A stretch of 64,000 nt of DNA from Laburnicola sp. R22_1. Lineage: Eukaryota; Ascomycota; Dothideomycetes; Pleosporales; Didymosphaeriaceae. The notes beneath the pieces were generated by a model. It made no database searches and was not told the DNA's origin. It was given only the letters and a program-made list of their open reading frames with translations. Positions 34,665 through 46,470 of this stretch are shown here, in pieces. Both the position numbers and the translations under genes were made by a program. Numbering within the stretch: the stretch's first letter is position 1; each line of letters opens with the position of its first letter. Location: positions 1,550,001-1,614,000 of the forward strand of contig JACONQ010000008.1 of assembly GCA_014281115.1 (NCBI GenBank), given 5' to 3'.

Positions 34665-37600
34665 ATGCGGCTGCTTCGCGGAATTACGTGGGCATCCTCG
34701 CTGGCCCTCTTAGATCTTCCATTCCTGTTTACGGGTGTACAGGCGCAGTCTGGCCAGCCGAGTCAATACCCGCTTCATGACAATGGCTTGAATAAGGTCG
34801 TTCAATGGGACCATTACAGCTTCAAGGTTAACGGCCAGCGTCTGTTCATCTTTTCTGGGGAGATTCATTACTGGAGAATACCTGTCCCCGAGGTTTGGGA
34901 TGATCTACTAGAGAAAATCAAAGCGGCCGGCTTCACTGCATGTGAGTTTCTTAATCTCGTTTAATACCACGTCTTAACATCGACCATAGTTGCGTTCTAC
35001 GGTAACTGGGGCTGGCACACTCCTACAAACCGAACTTTGGACTTCGAAACTGGCGCTCATAATTTCGAACGGCTTCTCGAGACTGCGAAACGTATCGGTC
35101 TGTACGTTATCGTGCGGCCGGGGCCATATGTCAACGCGGAGGCGAATGCGGGAGGCTTCCCACTATGGCTGACGACTGGAGCATACGGCACTCTACGCAA
35201 TGATGACGCGCGTTACACGAACGCTTGGAAACCGTACCATTCCAGGTTCTCGGAAATCACGAGCAAACATCTCGTGACGAACGGAGGTAACGCGATCATA
35301 TACCAAGTCGAAAACGAATACGGTGAACAATGGAGCAACCGGGCCACAAAGACTCCAAATGCCGGGGCCGGTCGATACATGCAAGCAATGGAGGACAATG
35401 CTCGAGAGCACGGAATTGACGTACCGTTGATTCATAACGACCCAAATATGAACACCAAGAGCTGGTCGGAAGATTATGCCCCAAATGCTATTGGAAATGT
35501 TGATGTTGCAGGCCTTGACAGCTACCCGTCCTGCTGGAGCTGCAACCTAGACGAATGCACAGGTACCAACGGCGAATATGTTCCATACCAGGTGATTAAC
35601 TACTACGATTACTTTAACGAGTTCACCCCAACACAGCCGAACTTCTTTCCAGAATTCCAAGGAGGATCGTATAACCCCTGGGGCGGCCCAGAGGGCGGTT
35701 GTCCTGCAGATATTGGGGCGGATTTTGCTAACTTGTAAGCTCCTAGGCGAAAATAACGTAACTGACTGACGGATTGCAGATTTTACCGCAACCTCATTTC
35801 CCAACGCGTCACAGCAATATCGCTGTACATGATGTACGGTGGAACGAATTGGGGAGCACTCGCCTGCCCAGTTGTTGCAACCAGTTACGACTACTCTAGT
35901 CCAATCAGTGAGACTCGGCGCATCGACACCAAGTACTATGAGACAAAGAACCTCGCTCTATTCACCCGGATTGCTAAGGATCTCACCGTGACCAACCGGC
36001 TGGGGAACGGCATCGGTTATTCTACGAATGCAGCAATCACCACGAGTGAGCTTCGAAATCCGGAGACGAACGCAGCTTTTTACGTCACTGTTCATGCTGC
36101 ATCATATTCAGCCACGCGCGAGTCGTTTAAACTTCGTGTGAGCACATCGATTGGCAACCTGACGATACCGCGACATGCAGACTCCATCGTGCTAAATGGC
36201 CACCAGTCAAAAGTCTTAGTTACAGATTTTATCATTGGAAACAATAGCTTGACATACTCGACAGCAGAAGTCCTCACGTATGCTATCATTGACTCGGAAC
36301 CCGTGGTAGTACTCTGGACCCCAGCAGGAGAATCAGCAGAGTTCCATGTCAAGGGGGCGCGGAAAGGCTCGGTACAGGCTGCAACTGGTTCGAACGCCGC
36401 TTTCCACGCAGACCAGCACGGTGTTACTACTAGTGTTCAATCTGTGTCTGGTTTGAGTGTATTTCAATTTGACAACAGCGTCAAAGTCGTACTTGCCGAC
36501 AGGTATATGGCGTACTTGTTTTGGGCGCCTAACCTTTCCAATGATCCACTAGGCCCGGTCGACCAATCTGGTAAGTCGCCGTCTATTTCCAATATATATA
36601 TTCATATCTAATTGTACAAAAGTGCTTGTCCAAGGCCCATATCTTGTTCGTAGCGCAGCTCAAGAGGGAGAAACCTTGGCACTGAATGGCGACGCGTCGA
36701 ACACGACCGAAATTGAGGTTTTCACATCGAAAACTATAACGTCACTCACTTGGAACGGAAAGAAAGTGCCAGTTTCCAAAACACCGTACGGGAGTCTCAA
36801 AGGGAGCATTGCGGGTCCTAATATTAACATTGCAGTTCCGTCCCTAGATTCATGGAAAGTTCACGACGGACTCCCCGAGAGGTTCCTAACCTACAATGAC
36901 TCCGGCCCCGCATGGGTCGAGGCCAATCACCAAACGACCCCGAATCCGAAAAAGCCGGCAACTCTTCCAGTTCTCTACGTTGATGATTATGGCTTCCACA
37001 ACAGCTTCCACCTCTTCCGCGGCTACTTTGAAGGATCTGCTACCGGCGTCAATCTCACTTTGCAAGGGGGCATGGCTTTCGGATTCAGCGCATGGCTGAA
37101 CGGTAACTTCGTTGGCTCCTACCTGGGAAACTCTACAGTGGGTAAAGGAAGCCTCATGATCCCCTTCACCAACGCAACGATGAACAGAAACTCCACAAAC
37201 GTCCTGATCGTTGCGCAAGATAACACCGGTCACGAACTCCGCGCAGCTGCAACTGACCCCCGCGGCATCCTGGGTGCGGCCCTTGCAGGCGGTGCTTCAT
37301 TCACGAAGTGGAAGATTACGGGCGAGGTAAATGGCGAAAGACAACTGATTGACCCCGTCCGTGGACCCCTGAGCGAAGGCGGTCTCATAGCTGAGCGCCT
37401 CGGCTGGCACCTCCCCAACTTTGACGATGGCACTTGGAACTCCAGCTCCCCATCCACAGGTTTCTCCGGTGCAGGTATCCAGTTCTACCGCACCATTGTC
37501 TCTCTCGATGTTCCAAAAGGTGTAGATGCAGCGTTCTCGTTCGTGTTCGACGTCCCTGCATCACAGAACATCCGCGTGCAGCTCTTCGTTAATGGATACC

Positions 37601-37839
37601 AGTATGCGCGATTCAATCCATCTGTTGGAAAAGAGAGGCGCTTTCCGGTTCCACCGGGTGTGCTTAATTATGCGGGGGATAATACGATTGGATTGAGTGT
37701 GTGGGCACAGACAGAAGAGGGAGCGAAGGTCGATATTAGGCTAGAGGAGGACTATGCTATTGAAAGTAGTTGGAGCTCGAGGTTTGACTCGGAGTATCTG
37801 AGGCCAGGGTGGACGGAGGAGAGGTTGAAATTTGCGTAG
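34665..37839 (+). CDS. Secreted beta-galactosidase, glycoside hydrolase family 35
   Basis: Four exons (34665-34941, 34990-35734, 35780-36570, 36623-37839) join to 1009 codons plus TAG. The introns are 48, 45 and 52 bp, with GTGAGT, GTAAGC and GTAAGT donors, AG acceptors and CTAAC/CTGAC/CTAAT-like branch points. An upstream in-frame TTG at 34635 is not a plausible start. Residues 1-27 form a signal peptide (hydrophobic core, likely cut after GVQA), so the enzyme should be secreted. It cleaves terminal beta-1,4- or beta-1,6-galactose from oligosaccharides and plant wall polymers. Catalytic residues by family analogy are Glu200 in VENEYG and the Glu in FPEFQGGS, residue 314 here. MMYGGTNWG follows. 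The middle and C-terminal parts match the accessory beta domains, and the length is normal for fungal LacA/LacB-type enzymes (about 1000). No stop or RIP damage is seen. The exact paralogue group is not certain. Confidence 0.93.
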
Positions 37840-38765
37840 TTGCTCTTGGAAGGGTACGCCTCGTCATCGTCGTTCTTGTTGGGCAGATAGAAGCACGCCT
37901 CATGTTACTGCCCCATATCAAACAAAACTTGTGTATAAAAATGATCTTCATTTCATTAAACGGCTGAGGTACTAAAGCCATCGGCCCTATGTTCCGTCGC
38001 AGAGGCCAGCGCCTGTTTGCGCGAGGGTCTCAGTGGATCAAGGAGCGGCTTCTCCGCAACACCCCCATGGTCCAGACTTCACCCCAGGTTATCAACTAAG
38101 GTACAGTGGTCTTGAGTCGGGCAGTCCAGCACACAATAATATTACTAGGTAGCCATGTCGTTGGACCCATTTCAAGGAACCGATCCTGTAAATCCTGATT
38201 CTCCACCACGGATCAATATTAGTATTTTTTTACTACGGCCGGTTAACGTCCCTCTCGATGAGAATAGCCAAATAAATAATAACGATGTCGCGCATGTTTT
38301 GAATAGTGCCGCCCTTCTGGTCTGTGGTAGCGGTACTATAAACAGTCTCGTATCTACATAGTCGTGTGGCGGGGTCGTTCAAGTGATTCTTATAGCTTAC
38401 CAAGGACCAGGCCATCAAGACGACGTTGCAAACGGAATGTCTGGAAACAGAGGGCCGTTGCTCGGATGTTTTCTACTCTTACTTGTGCACCAGGCTAGGA
38501 TTTTGGTCAATCCTATTTGTGCACAACAGCTCGTCGGCGGACAATGCGGTTTGACAACTCTCCAAGTTCGCTCACCCCCCTCTCTCACCCTATCTCTCAC
38601 CCTATCACCTCAAGGTCTGCAACCTTGGTAGCAAAGTGATGTCTTATGTAGATCATGCCACCTGGAATAGTCAGCTGCTGCCCTGGTGGTGGATGCAGCA
38701 TTTGAGCATCCAAAGAGCCTGCTCTTTAGGATATCTGTATATATGTTAACCCTACTAATAATTAT
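37840..38765. other. Downstream flank of the beta-galactosidase gene
   Basis: About 0.9 kb of mixed composition. Short plus-strand frames exist (37989-38099, 36 residues starting MFRRRGQRLFARG; 38155-38361, 68 residues; a hydrophobic start MSGNRGPLLGCFLLLLV near 38437) but none resembles a family I know. They could be chance or remains of a lost gene. A direct repeat TCTCACCCTATC occurs twice near 38581-38605. The unique DNA ends at the target duplication of G3. Confidence 0.5.
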
Positions 38766-39569
38766 CCAAAAGAAGACTTCGCGCACTCTTAGTAAATAGT
38801 ATAACACTATTATAGAAAGCTATAGGGGTGCTAGAAAAACGCTTTAAAATAAGGTAAAGTAGTAAAATAAGTTTAGCTATTTAGGGAGAGTATATATAAA
38901 TTAGCTAGCCCTTTATAGAGTTAATTATAAGCTGTACTTTAATCTATAGTCTATAGGTACTAAAATTAATAATAATATAATATAACGTAATAGTTGCCTA
39001 CATTACTAAAATTAACAAAGATAATATAATACGTAGTTACCTGCGTAGTATAAAATCTATAACTAGATTTAGTATTTATCTATTTACTATATAATATACT
39101 TAATTATTATATAAAGCCTTAAGGTTATAATTTAGTATAGCTATTCCTTAACCTAATAACGTGCTTTTTATAGAATAGATAGTTATACGTCTATATATAT
39201 ATAATAAGTAAGATAATAATAATAATAAGATATATAATAATATAAAGTATAATCTAGACGCTAATAATAAATCTATATAGAATAGGTATTATAAAAATTA
39301 GACACTTACTATTTTTATAAAATAAATAGTAGTATAGTATCAGTTATATTATAAATAAATTACTATAGCTAGTTTATTTTATTACGTTAAATAATACCTA
39401 AGTGCTCTAAAAACTATTAATTTTAACTTATAGCTCTCTCTTTATTAGTTTAGCTATCTAGTGCTTAGCTATATTAGTAATAGGTATTATTAAAATACTT
39501 TTAAGAAGTAAAAGATAAGATATAGTTAAATTTAAAAGTAAAAAGTTAAGTATATTATATATTATTAAA

Positions 39570-39735
39570 TTATCTACCTAGGGATAGAACGACAAAGGCT
39601 TTCATCCCAAATAACATAATAAAAAAAGCAGAGCCCCCTGCTTAGTAATTAAAAAGAGCGTAAAAAGGTGCTTACAAAAAAGCGCGTTCGAACTCGCTAA
39701 GCGAGTCTTAGCGCGAAGGCTCTTATAAGTAAAAA
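39570..39735 (-). repeat. F-family end fragment in G3
   Basis: It begins CTACCTAGGGATAGAACGAC and contains the well-conserved block GCAGAGCCCCCTGCTTAGTA, then a GC-richer palindrome with CTCGCTAAGCGAG near 39690. It is the least mutated copy of this F end in the window. I could not fix a target duplication. Confidence 0.5.
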
Positions 39736-39976
39736 GCATATTATAAACTACCTATAGTTTTACTAGTATAAAGAAATATATAATAAATAGTTACTAAAGG
39801 TATAGAGTATACATAGATACGTAATAGTCCTATAGAATTTCTATAAAAGATAAGTAGAGTAAGGCTAGAGAAGTATACTAAAGGTTAATAAGTTATTAAT
39901 AGCAAAGAATAGTATAGTGCTATTTAGTATTAGGAGTAAAAGTATATATATAATTTATTATATATTATAGTAGTAG

Positions 39977-40120
39977 TGGGCGCGCTAAGCTCGCTTATAA
40001 CGCGCTAATCCCTTTTTATTAACACTACCTTAAAACGCTTTTCTATATTAATAATAGTAGAAGGTATAACTGCTATTATTGTAATAATTTTATTAGAAAC
40101 CTCTTAGTCGTAAAAAAACC
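39977..40120 (+). mobile_element. 5'-truncated E repeat in G3
   Basis: The last 144 bp of family E, ending in TCGT and a run of A. The target duplication is ATAGTAGTAG (39967-39976 and 40121-40130), although the site is itself a simple repeat, which weakens it. Confidence 0.6.
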
Positions 40121-40583
40121 ATAGTAGTAGTAGTAGTAACGTGTATATATAGTAGGTTATTTATTATTTAGTAATATAGTAAAAAATTAAAAGGTAAAGT
40201 TAATTATTTAGTAAAGTAATACGTAGGTAAGTAAGTTAAAGTATTAGTATTATAAGTTATTACCTTAAAAGCTAGGAGTAGAAATATTAGTAAAACTTTA
40301 ATACGCTTTAGGTTCTAGAGTTTCGTATATATATAATATAATATAATATTATAAAATATTATATAGGCGCTAGTAACGTACTAAAAAATGTAGTAATTAA
40401 ACGCAGTAGTGCTACTTAAGAACTAAATAGGTAGAGACTATTTATAACTCTTACCTAGAGAAGTACTAAGAATTATATATAAATAAAAACTATAAAGACT
40501 AGTGTACTTATTAATTCTACTAATACTTATAATAATATAATAGCTAATATATTAATTAATATTACTAACATATTCTATTAGTA

Positions 40584-42765
40584 GCCCGAATAGATTAGTC
40601 CGCCAGATAGTTTTTGCCAAGACTACAACACTTCACTATAAATCATAATGTCTTAATAACACGACGCGTTATTATCTAATCAAGAAGGCAGAATTAAGCT
40701 TGCCCTTTACGCCTATTAGAATAAGCAAATTTTAAGCCTATAATACGCTGCTACAGTATATAATATCCCAAAGTCTATACTAAGCGATTATATTAATAGA
40801 ATTACCGCCTAAGCAGATATATAATTAGGGATGGCAAAGCTTACTATAACTAAAGAGTAGTCACTTATATAGTATATCCTTGACCTAGATTCGTAAGGAT
40901 TTGCACTCTAGCTAGGTAAGGTGGAAAATATAGCTAACAAACTGCTGGCTGCGCGGCACAGAGACCCTATAGGATAATACTAGGCTTAGCGCTTTGTAAA
41001 GCGTATACCTAAGCTTAAAATAGCTTTTAATTAAGCAAAGGACTAATAGAGGATATAACAGAAAGACCTAGAGGTTATAAACGTGTAGTTTTAGCTAGTA
41101 GAGGACACAAAAGCCAAGAATAGAGTGTAGGATAAAGACATCTATAACTTTAATAAGATAGGCTTCTAGATAGGAGTTATTGGCTTAATAAAGGTTGTAA
41201 CTGGTTTAGAAAGACGTTCTTAATCTACGCTTGTTTAGCTGGGCAACTATAAGTGGGTTATAGTGATTTAGAGTATTTGCGCTACTAAGTATACTACTCT
41301 GCCCTTTATTATCTATAAAGGACGAGTCTATATCTTAGTGTAGTATAAGGAGACTAGTATCCCTCGCAATTAGAAGCTCTTAGTCTCTAAGACTAGCTAG
41401 ACTAACAGCGAGCTTAGAGTTCCGTAGTTAAAGTACTTTAATACGTATATAAGGCCGCGCATAGTAGGGTTATAGAGGTTACTTATTCTAGACAGCTCTA
41501 AAAGCCACCACTCCTAGGATTTTAAGGATTATTGCCTAGAACAGAAGATTCTAACACTCTGTATGCCAGCGCACTTATTTTTTATCCTCTAGTCGCTTAA
41601 TATGGTCTGTTTTGCGCCACTAAAGCTAAAGTACTTCTAGCATGTGCAGGACTTAGCGCGCTAACGCGTCTTTTATATTAACAAAGAGGGCTTTCTACTA
41701 GCCTTTTATAACGCGTTTTTTAATATGTTTACACTAGAAAACTATAAGAAAGCCTTTAAGGCCTCTAGGCTTATTCCTTTAGATGTGTTAGTAGTAGTAG
41801 ATCGCCTTAATGTGCGTATTTACACTCCACCTTAGGGTACCCTACTAGATACACTATAGCAAGCTAGGACCCTAAGTAATACCCTTAAGTTTGGATTCTA
41901 GTTAAAGCTCGTACGCAACTCTTTTATTCGGTCTCTACCTAATACTAAATCGAGCTACTTACAGCTTATAAAAGGTGCTAAACTCATGCTCTACTATAGT
42001 GTACTTTAAGAGACCCATATTAAGGAACTTAAGGAGCAAATTAAGGTTCTAACAAAGCGACAAACGCGTAAAAGAAAGCGCACTTAGAAAGGTGGAACGC
42101 TAGGCTTTGCTTAGGGAGCAGATTTAGGAGTAGAAAGCCCTTCTATTAGGGTAAAGTTGTCGAAAAGGGCGCGAGGTAGTGGTGAGGGAGAGGTAGGTCC
42201 CTTAATACAACGTCGCTGTAGGAGGTGCGAAGAGCCTAGGCACAACGCAAGAACCTGTTAGATAGATAAAGAAATAGAGAAGGAGTTAGATGTTACTATT
42301 TGCAGCTTATTTTTAGATAGTGTTAATAGTAAATTAGAGTGATTTTATTATAGGTTACTATAAGGCTAAAAATAACGATTTAACTTTATGTTGTAATAGT
42401 ACGCACTTAGTGACTAAAAATTAAATAAAGTACTACTTAAGATATAGTATACTTCACTGCGAATTATAATAAGTATACTATATATTGCCTACGTATAGTA
42501 TAGTAGATAATATATTGTATATTATAGAGAGTCTTGTTGTAAGTTCGTACTGCTAAGAAAGACTCCTTAGCTTTATGCGGCTACTGCAGCCGCGTAAAGA
42601 GGCTATATAATATAAAAAGTAGATTAAATAGTAACTTAGTATATTATAAGTTATAGTAGGTTATTATAAGTTACTATAAAGTAACGTTAGTAGTGTTCTA
42701 TAATAAGTTATAAGGGACCTCGAAGTTGCCAAGAAAAACTATCCGGCGGACTAATCTGTCCGGGC
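40584..42765 (+). mobile_element. Fot1-like DNA transposon N
   Basis: Terminal inverted repeats of about 40 bp (GCCCGAATAGATTAGTCCGC at the left, its near match inverted at 42745-42765) are flanked by TA (40582-40583 and 42766-42767). The length is 2182 bp. It appears to lie in or next to the left part of LTR K1. Confidence 0.85.
40648..42342 (+). pseudogene. Transposon N transposase
   Basis: One frame from ATG 40648-40650 to TGA 42340-42342 spans 564 codons with no indels and many RIP-type stops. Motifs in order are a helix-turn-helix region, a CENP-B-like segment, DIYNFNKIGFxIGVIG near 41145, LPFIIYKGRVYILV near 41300, LLILDSSKSHHS near 41480 with the second catalytic Asp kept, MPAHLFFIL and SLNMVCF near 41570 (third Asp now Asn), and a complete C-terminal CCHC knuckle CRRCEEPRHNARTC near 42210-42257. 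It is a relative of C and M, with an acidic tail after the knuckle. Not functional. Confidence 0.85.
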
Positions 42766-42814
42766 TACTAATAAAATATGTTAAGTTATTATAAAGTATA
42801 TATACTTATAAACT

Positions 42815-43047
42815 CTTATTATATAATTCTAAACTGGCTACTTAACTAACTACAATATTATATAATTAATAATACTGCCGTTAACAATACTACCGTAAAG
42901 AAAGTTAATAATAAAATTATTATTATTTTATGTATATTTTGTTACTACTACTATGTGCTAGGTACTAGGTTTTAGTGCCTTCTATTTTACTCCTCTCTAT
43001 ATATAGTGCGGACTCGATCTTAGTTAGAATCTCCACACAACGAAGAT
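42815..43047 (+). repeat. LTR of family K, copy 1
   Basis: It matches 57183-57418, 52830-53030 and (inverted) 53254-53490. Shared features are TTTTATGTATATTTTGTTAC, a block GTGCTAGGTACTAGGTTTTA, and an end like AAAGATNTTTAATA. It is followed on the plus strand by the internal part of element K. Confidence 0.65.
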
Positions 43048-43687
43048 GTTTAATATAATTAATAATTTCTTTAATAATATTTTTTACTATAATAGTAACA
43101 AACTTAACAATTTTATTAACTCTTTTGTATAGTAAATCTTTCTATGTAACTAGTAAGCTATACACTACCTTTAGAATCTTACTATTACTATCTATCTTTT
43201 TATATATTTATTACTACTATTTATAATTACTTTTATTACTTATAGTTCTTATCTTAATAGCACTCTAGATAATTACTACTATCTTAATAAGTTTTTTACA
43301 CTACTACTACGCTTTTATACTTTTATACTCTTTAAAAAACTACTACTTTATATCTAGTAGTTACTTTATATTATAACTTTACTAGTTTTAATTTTTAAGC
43401 TATTTTAATAAAGTTTTTATATTATCTTAACATTATAGTATAAAGACCTAACTTAATTCTTCATTATTTAGAAACTAGAGAAGTGCTTTATACTTTAAAA
43501 TCTAAAGTTATAAAGCTAGCTAATAAAGCTTAAATAGCTACGTTTAGGTATTAGTAAAAATACTCAAATTAAAAGGCTCTTTTAATAACTCTACTTACTA
43601 TATAAAATTACTTAATTTCTTAAAATAATTTTAACTTTGCCTAGCTAATTCTTTATATACTTCTAGAACTTTACTATAATTATATTA
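43048..43687 (+). pseudogene. Element K internal region, copy 1
   Basis: It follows LTR K1 and aligns with 56230-56900. It contains Asn/Tyr-rich readings typical of a RIP-degraded gag but no domain that I can name. It is interrupted by G4 and continues at 44933-45050. Confidence 0.45.
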
Positions 43688-44918
43688 GAAAGGAAATACT
43701 ATAAACTTTTAGTATATAGAATAACACTATAAGGAAAAGCTATAAGTGTACTAAAAACGTATTAAGAAAGGTAAAACAGCGTAGAAATAGATTAGGCTAA
43801 AAACTATTTATTATAACTATTTATTAGCACATGCAAATTAGCCCTTTATACTAAGGATAGTTAATAATATAATATATAGTTGCCTGTGCACACACAATAT
43901 AAAATCTATAATTAGATATAGTTTACGTGTTTATTTATCTATTATATAATCTATTTTATTATTGCGTAAGACCTTAAAGTTACTATATTTATTCTTTACT
44001 CTAAAAACACTATTACTACTAGATATATTATATTACACCCCTACCGAAAAGATATAAATAATAATATAACTAGGTATAATATAGCTAGGTATAATAGCTA
44101 GACGCTAGTTAATATTAAAAACTATATAATATTTTCTAAGTATCTATATATTAAGTAAATAGCTACTATAAAGTTAAATTACTATGTTAAGAACAATACG
44201 CATATTTTTAAGTAAGAGTTTAGAATTAAAGATAAAATAAGCCTCATAATATAAATTACTTTATACTAGTTTAAGTATAAAATGCTTATAACTCTTAATA
44301 AAAACTAAAATATAGTTATTTTTATAAAGTAAAAGTTTAGGCTAGCAACTATATACTGCTATATGGCTTATAGAAGTAATTACTACTTAATACTAGATCT
44401 TTAATTAATAGCTACTTACTTTAAAGATAATAGTTATATATAATAGATACTAGAAGTATAAAAGATATATAAGTACGTAATTATACTACAAGAAATTTTA
44501 AAAAAAAAGCTAGAGTAGTATTAAAGTACTATTTAGTATTAGAAGTAAAGAGTACGCGTATAATTTATTATATATTATAGTAATAGTAAAATATATATTT
44601 AAAGATTCTAAGTAGTTAATTATTACATAATAAAGTAGTAAATAAAGGTTTATTATCTAGTAATATAGCAAAAGGTTAAAAAGTAAGTGTTAAGTATCTA
44701 GTAATATAGTAGGTAGATAGGTAGAGTGTTGCTATGATAGATTATTTTAAAAGCTAGGGAGATGTTAGAAAAACTTTAATATACCCTAGTTCTTAGGCTT
44801 AGTATATATATAATATTATATAGGCGCTGTAACGCAATAAAAAAACGTAGTAATTAAATATAGTAGGACTACTTAAAAATAAATAAGTAGAGGCAGTTTA
44901 TATTCTTGCCTAGGAGGG
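43688..44918. mobile_element. Unclassified element G, copy 4
   Basis: It has a perfect 14-bp target duplication, CTATAATTATATTA, at 43674-43687 and 44919-44932. It is 1231 bp with standard G ends (GAAAGGAAATACT and TGCCTAGGAGGG) and no further insertion. The element K sequence continues on both sides, matching K2 near 56880-56960. Confidence 0.75.
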
Positions 44919-44932
44919 CTATAATTATATTA

Positions 44933-45054
44933 CTCTAGATAGAAGTAATATACGTAGGGCGTTAGAAGAGTATTATATTACTAAATATAATAGATAAGAG
45001 CTAAATTTAAAAAATAGTAGTAGTAATTATGTGTTAATAACTGAACTACCTAGG
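44933..45054 (+). pseudogene. Element K internal region, copy 1, continued
   Basis: A short stretch that continues K after G4 and matches about 56915-57000. It ends where the F1 repeat begins. Confidence 0.4.
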
Positions 45055-46240
45055 AGTAGAATAATAAAGGCTTTTATTTTATATAATATAAGGTGGACTT
45101 GCCAAATACTATTTTGAACTATTTTTTTAGTTTGAGGTTAAAGTAGGTTAAGATAGAAGGTTATTATATACTATATATAGTACCTAATTCTAATTAAAGA
45201 CTAATCTTAAATAGTACCTAATAACGCAATAATAGTTTAAACTTACTTACACCTTATCTACACCTTATAAGCTTCTAACTTATATAAGGCTTACTTACAC
45301 TATATATAGCACACCTAGTTTATCACTACTACTATTATTAGTTATCCTTACTTGCGCCGCTACGCAGCGTACTTGCTTAGATAAGCCAACTTAATAGTAA
45401 TAATAGTAATAACAGCTAGGAGAATCTTGCAGATCTATATAATACTCTTACTACCTTATAGCTTGTTAATAAACACCTTATTATCCTCCTTTTATGTCCC
45501 CTACTAGATAATTCTACTACTAATATAGAGTAATTGCATCTACTAGAGTAGAAATTTAACCTTATAGTTTTTTGCGAACTAAATAAGCTGCTAACTTAAT
45601 TAGTATACTAGGACTGCCTTATAGATAGTTAAGTATACTTACCTCTTGCGCTAGATAAGTATTTAGATAGAATAGAACTCTAGCGTAGTTACTTTAATAG
45701 CCTCTTTAATAGCAGCAGTGTAAATCTTTAGCGTATACTTTTTAGCGATAATAAGTACTTTGTTAGAAATAATATTAATGCCTAGATAGATAGTAGAGTA
45801 TAAGTATAGAGAGATACTTGGAGATTTATTAAGGACAACCTTAGTATAGTAATAGAGTAATAAATATATATTTGGTATGTATTACCCTTATCCTACTTAT
45901 AAGTATAGCAATACGTACTTATTAATACATTAACATGTGTTATTTATAATAATCTAGATAGTGGTTTACAATTTAAAATAGTAAAAAAAGGATAGATAAC
46001 TATAGCGTGGCTGCGCTAAAGTTTTATCTCTCTCCTAAAGTTCTAAGTAGCCTTTTTATAAAAACTTTGTATATAGGAGCTATGCGCGCCAAGACTACTA
46101 AGCTCGCTTAGTAGTTTAAACGCGCTTTTTTGTAATTACTACCTTTTTTACGCTCTTTTTAATTACTAAGCAGTGGGCTCTACTTTTTTTATTATATTAT
46201 TTAAGATAAAAGCCTTTTTTGTGCTACTCCTAGGTAGTTA
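45055..46240 (+). repeat. F-family repeat, copy 1
   Basis: It starts CTACCTAGGAGTAGAATAAT and ends with the inverted equivalent (GCTACTCCTAGGTAG near 46224-46238). The interior is related to family E over most of its length (a TTTGAGGTTAAAGTAGGTTA motif near the start, and GCGCGCCAAGACTACTAAGC near 46085). Stops read as Gln give a translatable stretch with a segment like FIKDNLSIVIEQQ near 45830, similar to the reading in E. Not identified. Confidence 0.5.
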
Positions 46241-46470
46241 ATACAACGATACATAAAAAAAATCAGAGCCCTCTGCTTAGTAATGAAAAAAAAGCGTAAA
46301 ATAGATAATTACAAAAAAAGCGTATTTAAACTACTAAGCAAGCTTAGTAGTTTTAGTATAAGACTCTTCAATATAACGTTTTTATAACAAGGCTATAGTT
46401 AGAACTTTAGAAAAGGGATAAAACTTTAGCGTAGTAATACTATAAGCTATTCTTTCTTTACTATTCTATT
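46241..46470 (-). repeat. Inverted F-family 3' fragment
   Basis: Reverse complement of the last 230 bp or so of F1, placed tail to tail with it. It ends near 46470 where F2 begins. Confidence 0.45.

Larger units (their letters stand above)
38766..40463. mobile_element. Unclassified element G, copy 3
   Basis: The likely target duplication is 13 bp with one mismatch: TACTAATAATTAT at 38753-38765 and TACTAAGAATTAT at 40464-40476. Its body aligns with G1 apart from two insertions (39570-39735 and 39977-40120). It forms the right border of the gene island. Confidence 0.6.

Noticed and set aside
38155..38631. Two short open frames downstream of the beta-galactosidase (68 and 82 residues)
   Set aside because: No recognised domain, no introns needed or supported, and overlapping frames of similar length exist on the other strand.
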